NCBI GenBank assembly: GCA_029785615.1 | Contig: JAFLZH010000003.1 | Coordinates: 51,719 to 115,718 of the forward strand | Origin: Nitrososphaerota archaeon | Lineage (GTDB): Archaea; Thermoproteota; Nitrososphaeria; Nitrososphaerales; Gagatemarchaeaceae | DNA: 64,000 nt | Direction of reading: 5' to 3' | In this document: positions 49,894 through 59,212 of the stretch, one piece after another | Position numbering within the stretch: position 1 is the stretch's first letter | How the letters are laid out: every line of letters begins with the position of its first letter | Made by a program: the position numbers and the translations under genes | The notes under the pieces: generated by a model | The model's input: only the letters and a program-made list of their open reading frames with translations | Database searches by the model: none | What the model was told of the DNA's origin: nothing

Positions 49894-50841
49894 ATGGACG
49901 TCCCCCGGGTCACCATCGCCCAGATTGAAGACGCCGCAGCCAGGATACGAGGCTCTGTCTACAGGACCCCCCTGGTCCCCTCGTCACGCTTCGACCGCGG
50001 CTCCGTCCTCCTCAAGCTCGAGGCCCTCCAGCCCACAGGGAGCTTCAAGGTCAGGGGCGCCTGGAACAGGATGAGCCGGTCCGACGAGGGCGAGAGGGAG
50101 AGGGGTTTCGTGGCTGTCTCCGCTGGTAACCACGGCCAGGCGGTCGCCTGGAGCGCGAAGAGGCTGGGGGCGCCATGCACCGTCTACGTCCCCACCGACG
50201 CCGTCCAGCGGAAGGTCGACTCCATGGAGTCCATGGGGGCGAAGATAGTCCGCCGCCCCCACCGCGAGATCATGGAGGCCATGACAGACGACCGCATGGC
50301 CAAGCTCGGGATGACGTTCGTCCACCCCTTCGGTGACCCTTACGTCGTCGCCGGCCAGGGGACGATCGGGCTGGAGATACTCGAGGACCTCCCAGAGGCG
50401 AAGAGCATAGTCGTCCCCGTAGGGGGCGGCGGGCTGGTCTCTGGGGTGGCCCAGGCGGTCAGGGCAAGGGCCTCCGGGGTGAAGGTGTACGGCGTCCAGG
50501 CCGAGGGGGCGGCGCCGGTGCCAAAGTCGCTGGTGACGGGGAAGGCGGAGGACGTCGGCGAGCCGCACACCATAGCCGACGGCATAGGCGCGACCAAGGT
50601 TTACGACTACATGCTCCCTCTGTTGAGGGAGCACCTCGAAGCGGCGCTCACGGTGAGCGACGACGAGATCCGGGGGGCGATGAAGAGGATACTCATGGAG
50701 TCCCACGTCACGCCCGAACCGGCCGGGGCTGCTTCGTTGGCCTGCGCGCTGAAGTACGCCGAGAAGATACCGAAGCCGGCGGTCTGCATCGTCAGCGGGG
50801 GGAACGCCGACCCGGCCCTCCTGGCTTCGCTCCTATCGTAG
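49894..50841 (+). CDS. Threonine/serine dehydratase (PLP fold type II)
   Basis: A 315-residue PLP enzyme that deaminates threonine or serine to the oxo-acid. The PLP Lys is in PTGSFKVRGAWN near residue 49, the substrate loop is SAGNHGQAVAWSA, and the phosphate-binding glycine loop is VPVGGGGLVSG. It ends without an ACT domain, so it resembles catabolic dehydratases or serine racemase. TTCATATACG about 27 nt before ATG 49894 indicates a leaderless transcript. A related amino-acid enzyme follows 9 nt later. Confidence 0.92.
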   Translation: MDVPRVTIAQIEDAAARIRGSVYRTPLVPSSRFDRGSVLLKLEALQPTGSFKVRGAWNRMSRSDEGERERGFVAVSAGNHGQAVAWSAKRLGAPCTVYVPTDAVQRKVDSMESMGAKIVRRPHREIMEAMTDDRMAKLGMTFVHPFGDPYVVAGQGTIGLEILEDLPEAKSIVVPVGGGGLVSGVAQAVRARASGVKVYGVQAEGAAPVPKSLVTGKAEDVGEPHTIADGIGATKVYDYMLPLLREHLEAALTVSDDEIRGAMKRILMESHVTPEPAGAASLACALKYAEKIPKPAVCIVSGGNADPALLASLLS

Positions 50842-50850
50842 GGGTCTGCG

Positions 50851-51894
50851 TTGAAAGCCCTCTTCGTGGGTGCCGAGCAGGCATCAAGCATGCTCGGGAT
50901 CAATGAGTGCATCGATGCCATGGACGGGTGCTTCAGGGCGATGGCCCGCGGGGAGGCGGGCTTCCCTCCGAGGTTCGCGATGCCCCTCCCTTCGAAGAAG
51001 GGGGCCCTGGGCCTGATGCCCGGGTACCTGGCGAAAGAGGGGGTCTTCGGGCTGAAGGCGACCTCGGTCTTCCCCGGGAACGCGGGGACGAAGTACGAGT
51101 CCCACCAGGGGGCGGTGTTGATCTTCGAGGCTGAGCACGGCAGCCTCTTGGCGGCGGTGGACGCAGCAACCGTCACCCGGCTCAGGACGGGCGCTGCCAG
51201 CGCCGTCGCCACCATGGCCCTCGCCCGGAAGGGGTCCAGCGTGCTCTCGATCCTCGGCTCCGGGACCCAGGCCATGAGCCACCTCGACGCCATGGCGGAG
51301 GCGATGCCCGGGCTCTCGAAGGTGCGCGTGTGGTCCAGGAGCCGCTCCAACGCGGAGGCCTTCGCGGAGGGGGCCAGCCGCAGGGGGGTGGACGCGGAGG
51401 CGTGCGAAGGGGCGGAGGGGGCGGTCCGCGGGGCTGACGTCGTCTGCACGGTCACCGCGTCAACGTCCCCCGTCCTTCTCGGGCGCTGGCTCGGGCCGGG
51501 GGCGCATGTCAACGCCGTGGGGGCTTCGAGGCCGCCGGCGAGGGAGCTGGACAGCGACGCGGTGAAGATGGCCAGGCTCTTCGTCGACAGCAGGGAGTCG
51601 GCCCGGCTGGAGGCGGACGACTACCTGGTCCCCCTGAGGGAAGGGGCGATAGGCGAAGGGCACATACTGGGGGAGATAGGGGAGGTCCTCGAAGGGAAGG
51701 TCCGGGGGCGGGCCGGTGACGTGGACGTGACCGTCTTCAAGTCGCTGGGGCTCGCGGTCGAGGACCTGTCCGCCGCTCTGCTTGTCTACCGGCGTGCCCT
51801 CGAGTTGGGGGCCGGGACCACCGTGGAGTTCGGCGCCGAGAGAGGGACGGGGGACAACGGGCCCTCGGCCCCTCCCCCTGCGAAGGACAGATAA
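50851..51894 (+). CDS. Ornithine cyclodeaminase/mu-crystallin-family dehydrogenase
   Basis: A 347-residue protein of the OCD/alanine dehydrogenase family. PPRFAMPLP and GLKATSVFPGN lie in the substrate half, and the NAD(P) site LSILGSGTQAMSHLDAM follows VTRLRTGAASAVA. The Asp equivalent to the OCD catalytic residue may be in LFVDSRESA. Members use ornithine, alanine, proline-like imines or other amino acids, so the substrate is uncertain. It starts with TTG 50851, 9 nt after the dehydratase, and a serine hydroxymethyltransferase gene follows. Confidence 0.88.
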   Translation: MKALFVGAEQASSMLGINECIDAMDGCFRAMARGEAGFPPRFAMPLPSKKGALGLMPGYLAKEGVFGLKATSVFPGNAGTKYESHQGAVLIFEAEHGSLLAAVDAATVTRLRTGAASAVATMALARKGSSVLSILGSGTQAMSHLDAMAEAMPGLSKVRVWSRSRSNAEAFAEGASRRGVDAEACEGAEGAVRGADVVCTVTASTSPVLLGRWLGPGAHVNAVGASRPPARELDSDAVKMARLFVDSRESARLEADDYLVPLREGAIGEGHILGEIGEVLEGKVRGRAGDVDVTVFKSLGLAVEDLSAALLVYRRALELGAGTTVEFGAERGTGDNGPSAPPPAKDR

Positions 51895-51921
51895 TCATCC
51901 GATTCAGGGGGGTGGCGCAGA

Positions 51922-53118
51922 ATGTCATCAGCATACCTCGAGAGGCTAGACAGGACCGTAAGGCAGCACCAGGACTGGCGGACGAAAGAGTGCTTGAACC
52001 TGATCCCGTCGGAGAACCGCGGGAGCGCGCGGATGAAGTCCATGTTCTTGTCGGACTTGGGGAACAGGTACACCGCCCCCGACAAGTTCTACCGTGGGAC
52101 CAAGTTCGCCGACGAGCTCCTGTCGCTCACCGAGGAGCTGGCGAGGAAGGTCTTCAACGCCCGCTACGCCGACGTCCGCCCCCTGTCCGGACACACCGCC
52201 GACATGGCCGTCCTCCTATCCCTGACCGAGGCCGGGGACAAGATACTCTCGGTCGACCCGGCCAACGGCGGGTACCCGGGCATCACACACCTTGGCCTCG
52301 GGAGCATCCTGAAGCTACAGAACGAATACTTCTCCTTCGACGACGGGGCTGTGAACATAGACGCCGGAGGGTCCGAGCCGCTGATGACCGGGCCCAAGGT
52401 GGCGTTCTTCGGCTCCAGCTACATCCCGTTCCCCCACCCTACTCGGCAGCTCTCCTCGCTGGCGGACGGGGTCTGCGTCTACGACGCCTCTCACGTCCTC
52501 GGCCTGGTGGCCGGGGGGGAGTTCCAGGACCCGCTCAGGGAGGGGTGCTCGCTCATGATCGGCTCGACCCACAAGAGCTTCCCCGGGCCCCAGGGTGGGA
52601 TCATCCTTTCCAACGACGAGGAGGTCTTCGCCAGGGTGTCAGGCAAGATATTCCCGGGGATAGTGGACAACGTACACCTCGACAGGGTCGCCGCCCTCGC
52701 CGTGGCCCTGGTCGAGATGATGCAGTACGGCAAGCCCTACGCCCAGGCCATGGTGAAGAACTCTCAGGCGCTGGCCAAGGCCCTGGCGGAGGAGGGGGTC
52801 AAGGTCCGGGGGGCGTCCAAGGGATACTCAAAGTCCCACCAGGTCCTCCTCGACTACGACCAGGCCAGGCTGAAGCCCCTCTCCGTGCGCCTCGAGCAGG
52901 CCAACATCATCCTCGACGAGGCCGGGAGGATAGGGACCACGGAGGTCACCAGGATGGGCTACGGGCCGGGGGAGATGGAGACGGTGGCAGAGCTGATGGC
53001 AATGATCATACTCGGGAAGAAGGCCCCTGACTTCGTGCAGAAGAAGGTGAAGACCCTGGTCAAGCAGTTCCAGCAGCCGAGGTTCGTCCTCTCGTCCCCG
53101 CCCAGGCTGACGGAGTGA
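51922..53118 (+). CDS. glyA: Serine hydroxymethyltransferase, archaeal type
   Basis: A 398-residue PLP enzyme interconverting serine and glycine with a tetrahydropterin C1 carrier. LNLIPSENRGSARM is the conserved N-terminal motif, followed by RYTAPDKFYRGTKF and the PLP Lys in IGSTHKSFPGPQGGIIL near residue 220. Asp in YDASHVLGLVAGG holds the PLP ring nitrogen. A GGGGTGG ribosome-binding-like run lies just before ATG 51922. It ends beside the divergent ATPase remnant and, with the two genes upstream, forms an amino-acid metabolism group. Confidence 0.95.
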   Translation: MSSAYLERLDRTVRQHQDWRTKECLNLIPSENRGSARMKSMFLSDLGNRYTAPDKFYRGTKFADELLSLTEELARKVFNARYADVRPLSGHTADMAVLLSLTEAGDKILSVDPANGGYPGITHLGLGSILKLQNEYFSFDDGAVNIDAGGSEPLMTGPKVAFFGSSYIPFPHPTRQLSSLADGVCVYDASHVLGLVAGGEFQDPLREGCSLMIGSTHKSFPGPQGGIILSNDEEVFARVSGKIFPGIVDNVHLDRVAALAVALVEMMQYGKPYAQAMVKNSQALAKALAEEGVKVRGASKGYSKSHQVLLDYDQARLKPLSVRLEQANIILDEAGRIGTTEVTRMGYGPGEMETVAELMAMIILGKKAPDFVQKKVKTLVKQFQQPRFVLSSPPRLTE

Positions 53119-53199
53119 CCCGGCCCAGTCCGACTTGACCCCGGCCCGGGACTCTGCCCCTGCCGGTAGAGGTGGGCGAGGGGCATCCTGTGGACGGGT

Positions 53200-54056
53200 C
53201 CCCCGAGAGGGCGATGCCCCGTTCCTTCTTCGCCTTTTCGCGCTCCTTCTCGTTGACGAGGCTCCTGACCGCGCCGTCGTAGGGCAAGTCCGCCTCGATG
53301 TAATCGGTTGCCTCCGAAGCTCGCCAGCAGCTTCAGTCTTGGGAAGGCCACCCTGAATGGCGGCTCCGTCGGCTTCCCCCCCACGGGCCTCCTCCTGACC
53401 ACGGCCGCGTAGTCTTCCAGGCTCGGGATGAGAGAGTCCACAGCCTCGGTCTTCTGGGGATAGAGGAGCTTGGCCAGCTTCCTGGAGTCGTCCGGGCTGC
53501 TCCTGAAGGCGAGGACCGAGCCCACGTCGGACTGGATGGAACCCATCAGGTCGTCGGGGATCTCGGAGAGGGTCTGGGCGACCATCCAGAGGTGGAGCCC
53601 GTACTTGCGCGACTGGGAGAGGATGGTCCTGAGGATCCTCAGCTGGGCTATGTCGCGGAACTCGTCGGCGGCGAGTATCACAGGCGTCCTGGCGACCGGC
53701 TCCTCCCCCGCCCTCTCCGGCCTCTTGACGCGCTTCAGGCTGACGAAGCACATCTTCATCACCACGGCAGAGGCGAAGATCCGCCTGAACTCGCTAGGGA
53801 GGCTGGAGGGGATCCTGAAGATGGTGAGCATCCCCGGCTCCATCCTCTTCTCGAGGTCGATGGTGGACTCCCTGCTGCAGAAGGTCCTGAAGGTGATAGA
53901 CGACGGGGGGAGGACGAAGTTGGATATCCTGTTGGTGACCGGCATGAAGGCGTCCTTGGGGAGCTTGGAGATCGCCTCGATGGTCTCGTGGATGAGGCAG
54001 ATAGTGCGGAGATACGGTTCCGCCGAGTATTGCCAGAAGAGGGCGCTGCGGTACAT
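53200..54056 (-). pseudogene. HerA/TraD-like ATPase remnant, truncated and frameshifted
   Basis: From about 54056 the frame shows a HerA/VirD4-type ATPase C-terminal half: EPGMLTIFRIPSSLPSEFRR, the Walker B strand PVILAADEFRDIAQ, the sensor-like LHLWMVAQTLSEIP and VLAFRSSPDDSRKLA. The P-loop half is absent, as the next upstream frame is closed by TAA. Near 53312 the frame shifts: after KLLAS, the alternative frame continues sensibly as EATDYIEADLPYDGAVRSLV. A 5' truncation plus a frameshift make it a remnant. Complete relatives pump DNA in repair or transfer. Confidence 0.68.
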
Positions 54057-54286
54057 GGGGGAGGCGGAGAGGCTCCTCGGCTCCGTCAGGCGGTCGGAGG
54101 CGCGGAGCAGGCTCTTCGAGCTCTGCGATTATCTCTCGAACCGGGACTACTGACCCGATCCGTCCGGAGGGCCTGCCACGGTCCCCCCTCGCCGCGCGGC
54201 GGCGCGCGAACCGGCTTGCCTGCCTGCGGACGCGGCCCGTCCTCGCGCTTTAAACGGATATATCGCGGCCAGCCGATGGCACGGCC

Positions 54287-54532
54287 ATGAACGAATCGAG
54301 GGAAGCTGAAGACATAGAGAAGGGACTCTTCGAAGGACTCATCGAGGCGTTGAGCGACAAGCACTCCCAGCTGGACATCAACTTTCAGCACGCGAAAATG
54401 AACCTGCTGGGCTCGCAGCTCGGCTGCGAGCTGAACGGCGTCCTGAGCGTCAGCGTCCACATGAGAGAGCTGACAGAGGACGAGAAGAGGGCCTCGGCCG
54501 AGAAGAACGTCGCGCTGATGTCACAGAAGTAA
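54287..54532 (+). CDS. Small acidic conserved-looking protein
   Basis: An 81-residue protein rich in Glu, Lys and Leu (IEKGLFEGLIEALSDKHSQLDINFQHAKM, quoted in part as FEGLIEALSDKHSQLD), followed by a more beta-like ELNGVLSVSVHMREL. GGATATATC lies about 28 nt before the ATG, indicating a genuine transcript. No family is recognised and the role is unknown. Confidence 0.65.
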   Translation: MNESREAEDIEKGLFEGLIEALSDKHSQLDINFQHAKMNLLGSQLGCELNGVLSVSVHMRELTEDEKRASAEKNVALMSQK

Positions 54533-54591
54533 GGGCCAAGGCGGCCCTGTCCCTCCTTCTTGCTCTTGGTCGCTGCCGGTCAGGTCTTCCT

Positions 54592-54948
54592 TTACCGTAG
54601 GGTTTCCAGCAGTCTCCCCAGTTTCAGGGGATTCGCCGTCATGTGGCCTGTGAGCCTCGACGCCCTGTTCCCCATGCTCAGCAGTCTCTGGTCCTTGTCG
54701 TAGAGCGTGAGCGTCCAGCCCATCTCAGAGAGCCTCCTCGCCATCCCCTCCGACTCCACGAGCAGCGTCCCCACGCCGCCCCGCCCCCTTCCGAGGCCGA
54801 GCATCTTCCCCAGCCTGATGCCGCTCTGCTTTATCCCGTCGGCCTCTATGCTGAGCACCCTGGATTCGGAATCTAGCCGCACCATTGGGGCCCCGTTCAC
54901 CGACACGCTCAGGCCCCCTGACTTGAAGCGGGGGAGAAGGCCAAGCAC
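54592..54948 (-). CDS. Conserved-looking protein of unknown function
   Basis: A 118-residue protein with alternating hydrophobic strands (LSVSVNGAPMVRLDSESRVLSI) quoted as LSVSVNGAPMV, then a Gly-rich RGRGGVGTLL and WTLTLYDKDQRLLSMG. The alpha/beta pattern and high third-position GC favour a real gene. It starts with GTG 54948; no upstream start exists in the frame. I cannot assign a function. It is divergent from the XPB gene. Confidence 0.6.
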   Translation of the reverse strand: MLGLLPRFKSGGLSVSVNGAPMVRLDSESRVLSIEADGIKQSGIRLGKMLGLGRGRGGVGTLLVESEGMARRLSEMGWTLTLYDKDQRLLSMGNRASRLTGHMTANPLKLGRLLETLR

Positions 54949-55179
54949 TGCCGCGAACTGCAGACGGGCAGGAGGCGGCTTCCTGCCGTCTCGTCCCTTC
55001 CGGACTTTCGACGTAGATCTCAGCCCCTGTTCGTACGTCGTCCCCGCTCGATGAAATAAAGCGTTCTGTCGGAGCTGCCTGGCTGTCCGTGTGAGGGAGT
55101 TTGCCTTTCGTTCTCGTTCGCTCGCCGGCCACGCGAAGAAAGACTAAATCGGCGGCGCGGTGGAACGGCTACGTCGTCG

Positions 55180-56637
55180 TTGCAGCCCACCTACCTGTCT
55201 TACGATAGGGGGACCCTCCTCGTCAGGGGCGAGGCCAAGGTCCCCTACTCCACCTGGGACGACAGGGTGAGGGCGTTCAGGGCCCAGGCCCTCTACTACA
55301 GGGAGATAGTCGACTTCCTGAGGAAGAGCGAGCTGGGGGAGGTCAAGGACGGGGTGGAGGACCTCCCACCCTGCCCCGAGCTGAGGTTCAAGGGGAAGCT
55401 CAGGGCGTACCAGAGGAAGGCGCTCGACTCCTGGGACAGGGCGGGGAGGCGGGGGGTCATAGTGCTCCCCACGGGCGCGGGCAAGACGGTGATAGGCATG
55501 AAGGCGATGGAGCTGGTGAACAGGCCCGCGGTGGTGATCGTCCCGACCCTGGACCTCCTAGAGCAGTGGAGGAGGAGGGTCGCGGAAGACCTTGGCATCG
55601 AGGTCGGCGTCTACGGCGGGGGAGAGAACTCTCTGAAGGCAGTGACCATCGCGACGTACGACTCCGCCTTCCTGAGGGCGTCGGAGCTGGGCAACAGGTT
55701 CTCCCTGTTAATCGCTGACGAGACGCACCACCTCCCCGCGGAGAGCTTCAGGCAGATAGCGGAGATGTTCACGGCCCCATACAGGCTGGGGCTCACAGCC
55801 ACATACGAGAGGGACGACATGCTCCACCTGGAGCTGCCGAGGCTCATCGGTGGCGTGGTCTACAGGCTCGACCCCGAGGACCTTGCGGGCAGGTACCTCT
55901 CGGACTACACCGTGGAGAGAGTGAACGTGGAGCTGACCGAGGGTGAAAAAGCAGAGTACCGCCAGAACTACAGGCAGTTCACGGACTACCTGGAGAAGAA
56001 CCGCATCTGGATGAGGACACCCATGGACTTCCAGAGGTTCATAATGAGGACGTCCAGGGACCCGGAGGCGAGGAGGGCACTCCTCGCCAGGAACAGGGCG
56101 GTCAAGGTGGCCTTCGACTCGGAGGCGAAGCTTGACAGGCTGGAGGGAATACTCCGGGAGAACCCGGACGAGAGGGTCCTGGTCTTCACCCAGCACAACG
56201 ACCTGGTCTACAGGATATCGAAGCGCTTCCTCCTCCCTTTCATCACCCACACCACGGCGAAGGGGGAGAGGTTCGAGGTCCTGAAGGGGTTCAGGGAGGG
56301 GAGGTTCAGGGCCGTAGCCACCTCGAAGGTCCTCGACGAGGGGATAGACGTCCCCGAGGCCTCCATAGGGGTGATAGTGAGCGGGACTGGCTCGTCAAGG
56401 GAGTTCGTCCAGCGGCTCGGGAGACTTCTCAGGAAGAGCGAGGGGAAGGGGAAGGCGAGGCTGATCGAGCTGGTCTCGAGGGAGACTGCTGAGACGAGGA
56501 CGAGCTCGAGGAGGAAACGAACCAGGGGAAGGAGGGGTACGCGGAAGGGAGAACCAAAAGCCGAAGAAGAGGAGGAAAGCGCCCCCGAGCCTGTCGTGAC
56601 GAAGGGGGCCGACGAGGGAGAACTCTACGAGGAGTAG
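55180..56637 (+). CDS. xpb: XPB (Rad25/SSL2)-type DNA helicase
   Basis: A 485-residue superfamily 2 helicase of nucleotide excision repair. A damage-recognition-like N terminus (about residues 1-75) precedes Q-region RAYQRKALDSW, Walker A LPTGAGKT near residue 103 and DETHH (DEAH box). The XPB-specific RED motif is YERDD, and motif VI is FVQRLGRLLRKSEG. A charged tail of about 50 residues (Arg/Lys then Glu run) ends it, longer than usual. TTG 55180 lies about 34 nt after GACTAAATC. The bax1 gene follows 9 nt later; the pair works together in archaea. Confidence 0.95.
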   Translation: MQPTYLSYDRGTLLVRGEAKVPYSTWDDRVRAFRAQALYYREIVDFLRKSELGEVKDGVEDLPPCPELRFKGKLRAYQRKALDSWDRAGRRGVIVLPTGAGKTVIGMKAMELVNRPAVVIVPTLDLLEQWRRRVAEDLGIEVGVYGGGENSLKAVTIATYDSAFLRASELGNRFSLLIADETHHLPAESFRQIAEMFTAPYRLGLTATYERDDMLHLELPRLIGGVVYRLDPEDLAGRYLSDYTVERVNVELTEGEKAEYRQNYRQFTDYLEKNRIWMRTPMDFQRFIMRTSRDPEARRALLARNRAVKVAFDSEAKLDRLEGILRENPDERVLVFTQHNDLVYRISKRFLLPFITHTTAKGERFEVLKGFREGRFRAVATSKVLDEGIDVPEASIGVIVSGTGSSREFVQRLGRLLRKSEGKGKARLIELVSRETAETRTSSRRKRTRGRRGTRKGEPKAEEEEESAPEPVVTKGADEGELYEE

Positions 56638-56646
56638 CGGATTGGG

Positions 56647-58239
56647 ATGCTCCCGTCGAACCTGCTAAGGGCCAAGATATCCAGGGGGAAGATGCGCCCC
56701 CTCTACGTCAGCCTCGACGCGGACATGCTGGCCCTCGCCGAGAGGGTCACCGGCGTCTACCGCGACTCCCTAGGGAAGAGGAAGGGAGAGCTCCTCGAGA
56801 GGCTCGCCGAGGTGGAGGGGGAGGGGTACGACTTCAAGCTGGTCAGGGGCCTGGCGGCCCTCCTCGAGAGGAGGTGCGTCTTCGAGGCCGAGAGCGCTGT
56901 GGACCCGATGCAGGCGAGGACGGCCGTCTTCGAAGAGGCGAGCAGGAGGAGGGTGACGTCGGCCAAGGAAAGGGGAGAGGTGGTCCTGGCACTCGCTGCG
57001 AAGCTGGGCGTGACTGAAGAGGCGCTCGAGAGAACCCTCTACAGCGACCTGGACGAGGAGCTGGTGCTTAAGGGGTTCGAGCCTCTCGACCCAGGGCTCC
57101 TCCTCAAGAGGTACAACCTCTCCCTCACCCAGACCCTCCTCTTCAAGTCGCTCAGGGTCGAGTTCTCCGCGTCTGGGAACTGGAAGAACATCTTCCGGGG
57201 CGTGAAGAGGTTCGGTCTGATCTACTCGGTGGAGAAGAACGACGACGGGGATGGCAGGGGCGGATACACCGTCTCCCTGGACGGCCCCCTCTCCCTCTTC
57301 AAGCTGACCGACCGCTACGGCACGTCCGTGGCCAAGCTCCTCCCCATGATCGCAGCATCCGAGTCTTGGAGGATCAAGGCCGAGATACTCTCGAGGAGCA
57401 GGGGGAACCGGGTCTACACCTTCGAGACGGAGAGCGGTGAGCTGAAGGGCACGATAGACACGTCCGACGACTGGGGCGGCCCGACGACCAAACTCTACGA
57501 CAGCTCCGTGGAGGAGAAGTTCGCGAAGTCTTTCGCCTCCTACGGCTCCGGGTGGTCGGTGAAGAGGGAGCCGGAGCCCCTCATCGCGGGGAGGCACGTG
57601 CTGATACCCGACTTCGGCTTCGAGAAGGGAGGGGCGAAAGTCTACCTGGAGGTGGTCGGCTTCTGGACCCCGGGATACCTGGAGAGGAAGATAGACAAGC
57701 TGGAATCAATCGTCGGAGTGGACATGGTCATAGCGGTGGACGAGAGCCTCGCCTGCGCCAAGGTGGAGAGGCTGAAACGCAAAGCCGTGGTCATATATTA
57801 CAAGAAGGAGGTCCCGGTCAAGCCGGTGATCGAGCACCTGAAGGAGAGGGAGGCGTCGATGCTGAGGACGCAGGCGGGGACGATCAGGAAGGAGGACATC
57901 GCCCTCGATGGGGACGTCGTGAGCCTGGGAGACATCGCGAAGGAGAAGGGGGTCTCCGTCGAGTCGCTGACATTGGCCCTGGCGGGTTTCGAGGCAGACG
58001 GGTACGTGAGGGCAGGAGACCTTTTCGTCTCGAAGGCGAAGCTCGGGGAGATAGACGGGAAGCTCGCGGGGGTCGAGATGCTCGTCGACGCCCTGAGGAT
58101 AATCGAGGCTTCAGGGGTAAGAGAGGAGGACGGGCAGAAGGTGCTGGACGCCCTGGGTTACACCTCAATCTGGACGGGGATGGAGGTGGAGAAGGTCAGG
58201 ATATCCAAGAGCAAGGCCGCATCGGAAGGCGCGGCCTAG
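56647..58239 (+). CDS. bax1: Bax1 nuclease (DUF790), XPB partner
   Basis: A 530-residue Bax1 protein, which binds XPB and cuts DNA near bubble junctions. MLPSNLLRAKISRGKMRPLYV is the conserved start (as MLPSNLLRAKI). The PD-(D/E)xK-like nuclease core sits near residues 300-370: SSVEEKFAKSF, LIPDFGFEKGG (the Asp) and VYLEVVGFWTPGYLERK (Glu and Lys). A C-terminal winged-helix-like part (IALDGDVVSLGDIAKEKGVS) follows. It forms an operon with xpb, spacing 9 nt. Confidence 0.93.
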   Translation: MLPSNLLRAKISRGKMRPLYVSLDADMLALAERVTGVYRDSLGKRKGELLERLAEVEGEGYDFKLVRGLAALLERRCVFEAESAVDPMQARTAVFEEASRRRVTSAKERGEVVLALAAKLGVTEEALERTLYSDLDEELVLKGFEPLDPGLLLKRYNLSLTQTLLFKSLRVEFSASGNWKNIFRGVKRFGLIYSVEKNDDGDGRGGYTVSLDGPLSLFKLTDRYGTSVAKLLPMIAASESWRIKAEILSRSRGNRVYTFETESGELKGTIDTSDDWGGPTTKLYDSSVEEKFAKSFASYGSGWSVKREPEPLIAGRHVLIPDFGFEKGGAKVYLEVVGFWTPGYLERKIDKLESIVGVDMVIAVDESLACAKVERLKRKAVVIYYKKEVPVKPVIEHLKEREASMLRTQAGTIRKEDIALDGDVVSLGDIAKEKGVSVESLTLALAGFEADGYVRAGDLFVSKAKLGEIDGKLAGVEMLVDALRIIEASGVREEDGQKVLDALGYTSIWTGMEVEKVRISKSKAASEGAA

Positions 58240-58371
58240 ATTAGGTTCCGACCTGGCTAGGAAACCTATCAAGAGCGGTCACGGTGTAATCCTGCCTGTC
58301 CCGGATTCATGTAGGACGGCGGACGAAGAGAGCGGGAACGCTAAAGGGAGAGGCCGTAGCCTGACGCCTCG

Positions 58372-58476
58372 ATGCGGTGTTATTGCGGGAGGCCGCTGAC
58401 GAAGACCGAGAGCGGGGCTTGGGTTTGCCGTCAGTGCAAGCGGGACCCGGTGAACTGTGAGTGCTTCCCGGTCTGA
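58372..58476 (+). CDS. 34-residue zinc-ribbon miniprotein
   Basis: ATG 58372 opens a short frame with CYCG and CRQCKRD plus a final CEC: six cysteines in 34 residues, spaced as in tiny zinc ribbons. A GCTAAAG box lies about 32 nt upstream. Third-position GC is high. It is too small for standard gene calling, so it should be regarded as a candidate. It sits in the junction between the XPB-Bax1 operon and the accessory end. Confidence 0.5.
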   Translation: MRCYCGRPLTKTESGAWVCRQCKRDPVNCECFPV

Positions 58477-58608
58477 CTTCCGGGTTTCGTCGAAGTCAAT
58501 GGGTAGTCTGCCGATGATTCTGCTCGTATCCAGATCGAAGAACGCCTGACAAGGAGATGGGACTGGTCAATACTTCCAAAGGAAGATGCGGCTCCCGCAA
58601 CGGACTGT

Positions 58609-59032
58609 TTGAATTCAGAGCTATGGAGGAGCATCTGGAATCATGCAAACGGCGAAAGAGTGAAGAAAGTTCTGCTCCTTCACGACGGAGACATGGTAAA
58701 CATCCGCCCAAAGGGAAGACGAATATCTTCTCTCTTGGCGTCGCTTGCTCGCCCTGTCAGCGGCCACCAAGGATTTGGTTGGTGTCATGTTCTCCGAAAA
58801 GATTTGAACGAAGGAGGCTGTTCAGTTTTCCATCTTCAAGTCGTCTCCTTTGATCGGAAGAGGGCTGCAAGGAATGAGCGAATACGCGATGGTGACAGGC
58901 GTGGTCAGAGGAAACGACGCCGTACGAAATCTATTCGAACCTGGTTTTGTCCTTCAAGAAAATGACGCCCTGCTGGCCTCGGGCGGCTCAAGTGACCTCG
59001 GAGTCTTGGAGGCCAGAGCAAAGGCGGCCTAA
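58609..59032 (+). pseudogene. RCK_C (TrkA C-terminal)-like remnant, frameshifted
   Basis: The last 55 residues (frame from 58850) read LIGRGLQGMSEYAMVTGVV, RGNDAVRNLFEPGF and LQENDALLASG, close to the regulator of K+ conductance (TrkA_C) pattern that ends potassium channels and transporters. The preceding stretch, including VFHLQVVSFD, lies in another frame, so a one- or two-base indel near 58845 is likely. No pore or nucleotide-binding half is visible. I take it as the broken tail of a cation-channel regulator. Confidence 0.45.
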
Positions 59033-59212
59033 TCTCGTGGCGGCACCGGCGGGCAATCCTGAGGAATAAGAGCTAACATAATCTAACTCGTATAAGTTCG
59101 CATTGCGCTCGATTTTCTAGCAGCTTGCTCCGCGTTCGAATCACCCCAGAGAAAATTGGCCGATTCTTCCCGATGGGTAGAGTCTTGCAGGAACGAATCA
59201 GGGGAACCTAAC

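Noticed and set aside
59125-59150. GTTCGAATC resembling a tRNA T-loop
   Set aside because: The flanking bases do not form a T-stem or acceptor stem, and no anticodon arm lies upstream.
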